64,000 bases of DNA from Flavobacteriia bacterium (lineage in GTDB: Bacteria > Bacteroidota > Bacteroidia > Flavobacteriales_D > Crocinitomicaceae). The position numbers were made by a program, and so were the translations under genes. Within the stretch, counting starts at the first letter, position 1; each line of letters starts with the position of its first letter. Below the pieces are notes generated by a model. The model did no database searches and was not told the DNA's origin. It saw only the letters and a program-made list of their open reading frames with translations. The stretch is from assembly GCA_026391005.1 (NCBI GenBank), contig JAPLEV010000051.1:1-64000 (forward strand), in the 5' to 3' direction. Shown here piece by piece: positions 61,869-64,000 of this stretch.

Positions 61869-63716
61869 ATGAAGAAACAACTACATCTATCGCTATTTAG
61901 CAGTTTAATTGCGCTATTTCTTATTAGTATTATCACTCCGACGCTTAAAGCCCAAAGTGTAACATTTAGTTACAATGGGGCTATTCAAACGTATACCGTA
62001 CCTGCGGGTGTAACTTCCATAAACATAACAGCTGCCGGTGCTCAAGGTGGTGGCTTAATAAATGGAGGTGGTCTTGGCGCTTCAATGTCTGGGGCTTTTA
62101 CGGTAACTCCTGGTGAGATATTATATATTGTAGTTGGACAAAAAGGTCAATTACAACTTGGTGGTCAAACCCAAAATAGTTCCGGTGGTGGTGGCGGTAC
62201 TTTTGTTTATCGAAATGCCGCAAATCTTCTTATTGCTGCTGGTGGTGGTGGTGGCTTATGCAACTACAGCTTTTCAGGGCCAATACATGCTGATTGTCAT
62301 GGGAAAATAACGCCAAATGGCGGCAATGATGAGTCTGGTGTTTATTTGGGAGGAATGGCGGGAGCAGGTGGAGCTGCTGGACTTTGGGCCAATACGCCAT
62401 GTGCTGGAGGAGGAACTGGTTGGCTAAGCGTTGGCGGTGGACCTTACGGCGGTGGTGGAATTTCAAACAATTGGGTGGCAGGCTTACCGTTTTGCGGTGG
62501 CGGCGGCGGCGGTTGTGGTGGATACGGCGGATTGGGCGGCGGTGGCGGTGGCGGAAATCACTACGGTGGTGGCGGTGGAGGTGGCGGATATTCCGGTGGT
62601 GGAGGTGGAACAGATCCTACCCACGGAGGTGGAGGTGGATCTTTCAATGCAGGAACAAACCAAAACAATACACCAGGAATTAACCAAAATAATGGTGTTG
62701 TAACTATTTTACCTAACTGTATAGCTCCAACTGTTACGCTAAACAATGCTTCAATTTGTCAGGGGCAAACAGCGAATATTACTGCGACTACAGTGCTTGG
62801 TGGTACTTATATCTATACCTGGACCGTGCCAAATGGCGCAGTGAATCCTGGAAATGTTGCTACCTTTTCGAGTAATATCGCTGGAAACTATTCAGTAGTT
62901 GTAGTAAATGTATCTTCACCAAATTGTCCTAGTGCTGCGGTAAGCAGTACCATAACTGTGAATGCGCTTCCAATTGTTACACTAAACAATGCTTCAATTT
63001 GTCAAGGGCAAACAGCAAATATTACGGCGACTACTGCGCTTGGTGGTACTTATATCTATTCCTGGACCGTGCCAAATGGCGCAGTGAATCCTGGAAATGT
63101 TGCTACCTTTTCTAGTAATATCGCTGGAAACTATTCAGTAGTTGTAGTAAATGTATCTTCACCAAATTGTCCTAGTGCTGCGGTAAGCAGCACCATAACT
63201 GTGAATGCACTTCCAGATGTAAGTGCAGGAGCAGACCAAACGCTATGTAACGGTGAAAGTGTTTCACTCATTGCAAGTGGCGCTAACCAATACCAATGGA
63301 ATAATGGCATACTAAATAACACACCTTTCACTCCAACCGTTAGTGGGTCGTATACCGTAACTGGAACAGATATGAACGGTTGTATGGGTATGGATACGGT
63401 AAATATTACTGTGTTGCCATTAAGTTCGTCTAACCTTACACAGACAGCGATTGATTCCTTTAATTTAAATGGTCAAGTATATACACAAAGTGGCGTTTAC
63501 ACACAAACAATTGCTTCTGCAAATGGTTGTGACAGCTTAATTACCTTAACGCTAACACTTAGTTTTACCGGAATTAATGAATTAAACGCTGCAGATAAGT
63601 CGTTGGTAAGTATAACAGATTTGAATGGAAAATTGATTACACGAAGAAAAAATACCCTGATGTTTTTCATCTATTCAGATGGTAGCGTAAAACGTGTATT
63701 TGAAATGGAAGACTAA
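61869..63716 (+). CDS. Secreted glycine-rich protein with duplicated Ig-like module and C-terminal sorting-like tail
   Basis: Signal peptide; 'TFSYNGAIQTYTVPAGVTSINITAAGAQGGG' Gly-rich domain; two near-identical 81-aa modules; tail 'SLVSITDLNGKLITRRKNTLMFFIYSDGSVKRVFEMED'. Confidence 0.88.
   Translation: MKKQLHLSLFSSLIALFLISIITPTLKAQSVTFSYNGAIQTYTVPAGVTSINITAAGAQGGGLINGGGLGASMSGAFTVTPGEILYIVVGQKGQLQLGGQTQNSSGGGGGTFVYRNAANLLIAAGGGGGLCNYSFSGPIHADCHGKITPNGGNDESGVYLGGMAGAGGAAGLWANTPCAGGGTGWLSVGGGPYGGGGISNNWVAGLPFCGGGGGGCGGYGGLGGGGGGGNHYGGGGGGGGYSGGGGGTDPTHGGGGGSFNAGTNQNNTPGINQNNGVVTILPNCIAPTVTLNNASICQGQTANITATTVLGGTYIYTWTVPNGAVNPGNVATFSSNIAGNYSVVVVNVSSPNCPSAAVSSTITVNALPIVTLNNASICQGQTANITATTALGGTYIYSWTVPNGAVNPGNVATFSSNIAGNYSVVVVNVSSPNCPSAAVSSTITVNALPDVSAGADQTLCNGESVSLIASGANQYQWNNGILNNTPFTPTVSGSYTVTGTDMNGCMGMDTVNITVLPLSSSNLTQTAIDSFNLNGQVYTQSGVYTQTIASANGCDSLITLTLTLSFTGINELNAADKSLVSITDLNGKLITRRKNTLMFFIYSDGSVKRVFEMED
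62733..63218 (+). repeat. Direct 243-bp tandem duplication within the CDS
   Basis: VTLNNASICQGQTANITATT...SSTITVNALP encoded twice, at 62733 and 62976, with few nucleotide differences. Confidence 0.93.
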
Positions 63717-63772
63717 TCGTTGAACGATTTTCTAACGATTATTTAACGATAATCATTTAAACACATTATAAC

Positions 63773-63811
63773 AAAAGAACCCTGACTATGAATGTCAGGG
63801 TTCTTTTTTTT
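63773..63811. terminator. Rho-independent terminator
   Basis: AAAAGAACCCTGAC-TATGAAT-GTCAGGGTTCTTTTTTTT: 14-bp perfect stem and T-run. Confidence 0.9.
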
Positions 63812-63876
63812 CTACTTAAAGATTTTGTATGTTCATTATTGACATGCCATAATCGATGAATTATAGCGCCTTTAAC

Positions 63877-64000
63877 CTATCGCTTTCGCTTGGGCTTACC
63901 ATACTTTTCCAACATGGCTTTTTTATGGTCGTAACGCACGTTTACCTTTTTGTTTTTCGCTATTTTCTCATGAAAAGAAGGCCCTCTATTTTCGCTTGAA
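63877..64000 (-). CDS. Partial CDS, C-terminus of a basic protein
   Basis: Reverse-strand open frame to the window edge: SSENRGPSFHEKIAKNKKVNVRYDHKKAMLEKYGKPKRKR*. Confidence 0.55.
   Translation of the reverse strand, partial: SSENRGPSFHEKIAKNKKVNVRYDHKKAMLEKYGKPKRKR

Noticed and set aside
1-64000. Prophage, integrative element, rRNA or tRNA genes
   Set aside because: No integrase, transposase, structural phage genes, or recognisable RNA genes were found by reading; a tRNAscan/Infernal run would be needed to exclude small RNAs.

Overview
The window is a Bacteroidota chromosome segment, probably Flavobacteriales. The taxonomic cue is several type IX secretion (T9SS) type A and type B C-terminal sorting domains plus TAnnTTTG-type promoter boxes. 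No rRNA, tRNA, CRISPR array, integrase or transposase was recognised. Housekeeping blocks: era/der, ribD plus a DMT transporter, trhO/lgt, pdhA/pdhC, purK, and hpt-adk-obgE-PAP2-crcB. Between them lie large secreted-protein genes: glycine-rich, CotH/LTD, a tandem pair of ~1245-aa type B cargo paralogs followed by a PorP/SprF-OmpA fusion, collagen-like, subtilase, VPS10/BNR and SprB-repeat proteins. The most interesting regions are: (1) 57.3-61.7 kb, a membrane protein ending in five exact 20-aa repeats and a hydrophobic C-terminus (beta-flower-like), divergent from a CASTOR/POLLUX-type channel and near another membrane protein; (2) 26.2-31.0 kb, an accessory island with a collagen-like protein, a SIR2-like protein, a small secreted protein, an ORF6N relic, mosaic intergenic repeats and an AAA_14 ATPase preceded by two identical-arm dyads; (3) 17.2-26.2 kb, the tandem type B cargo paralogs with a PorP/SprF-OmpA gene. 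All homology calls are by reading protein motifs; no database search was run.
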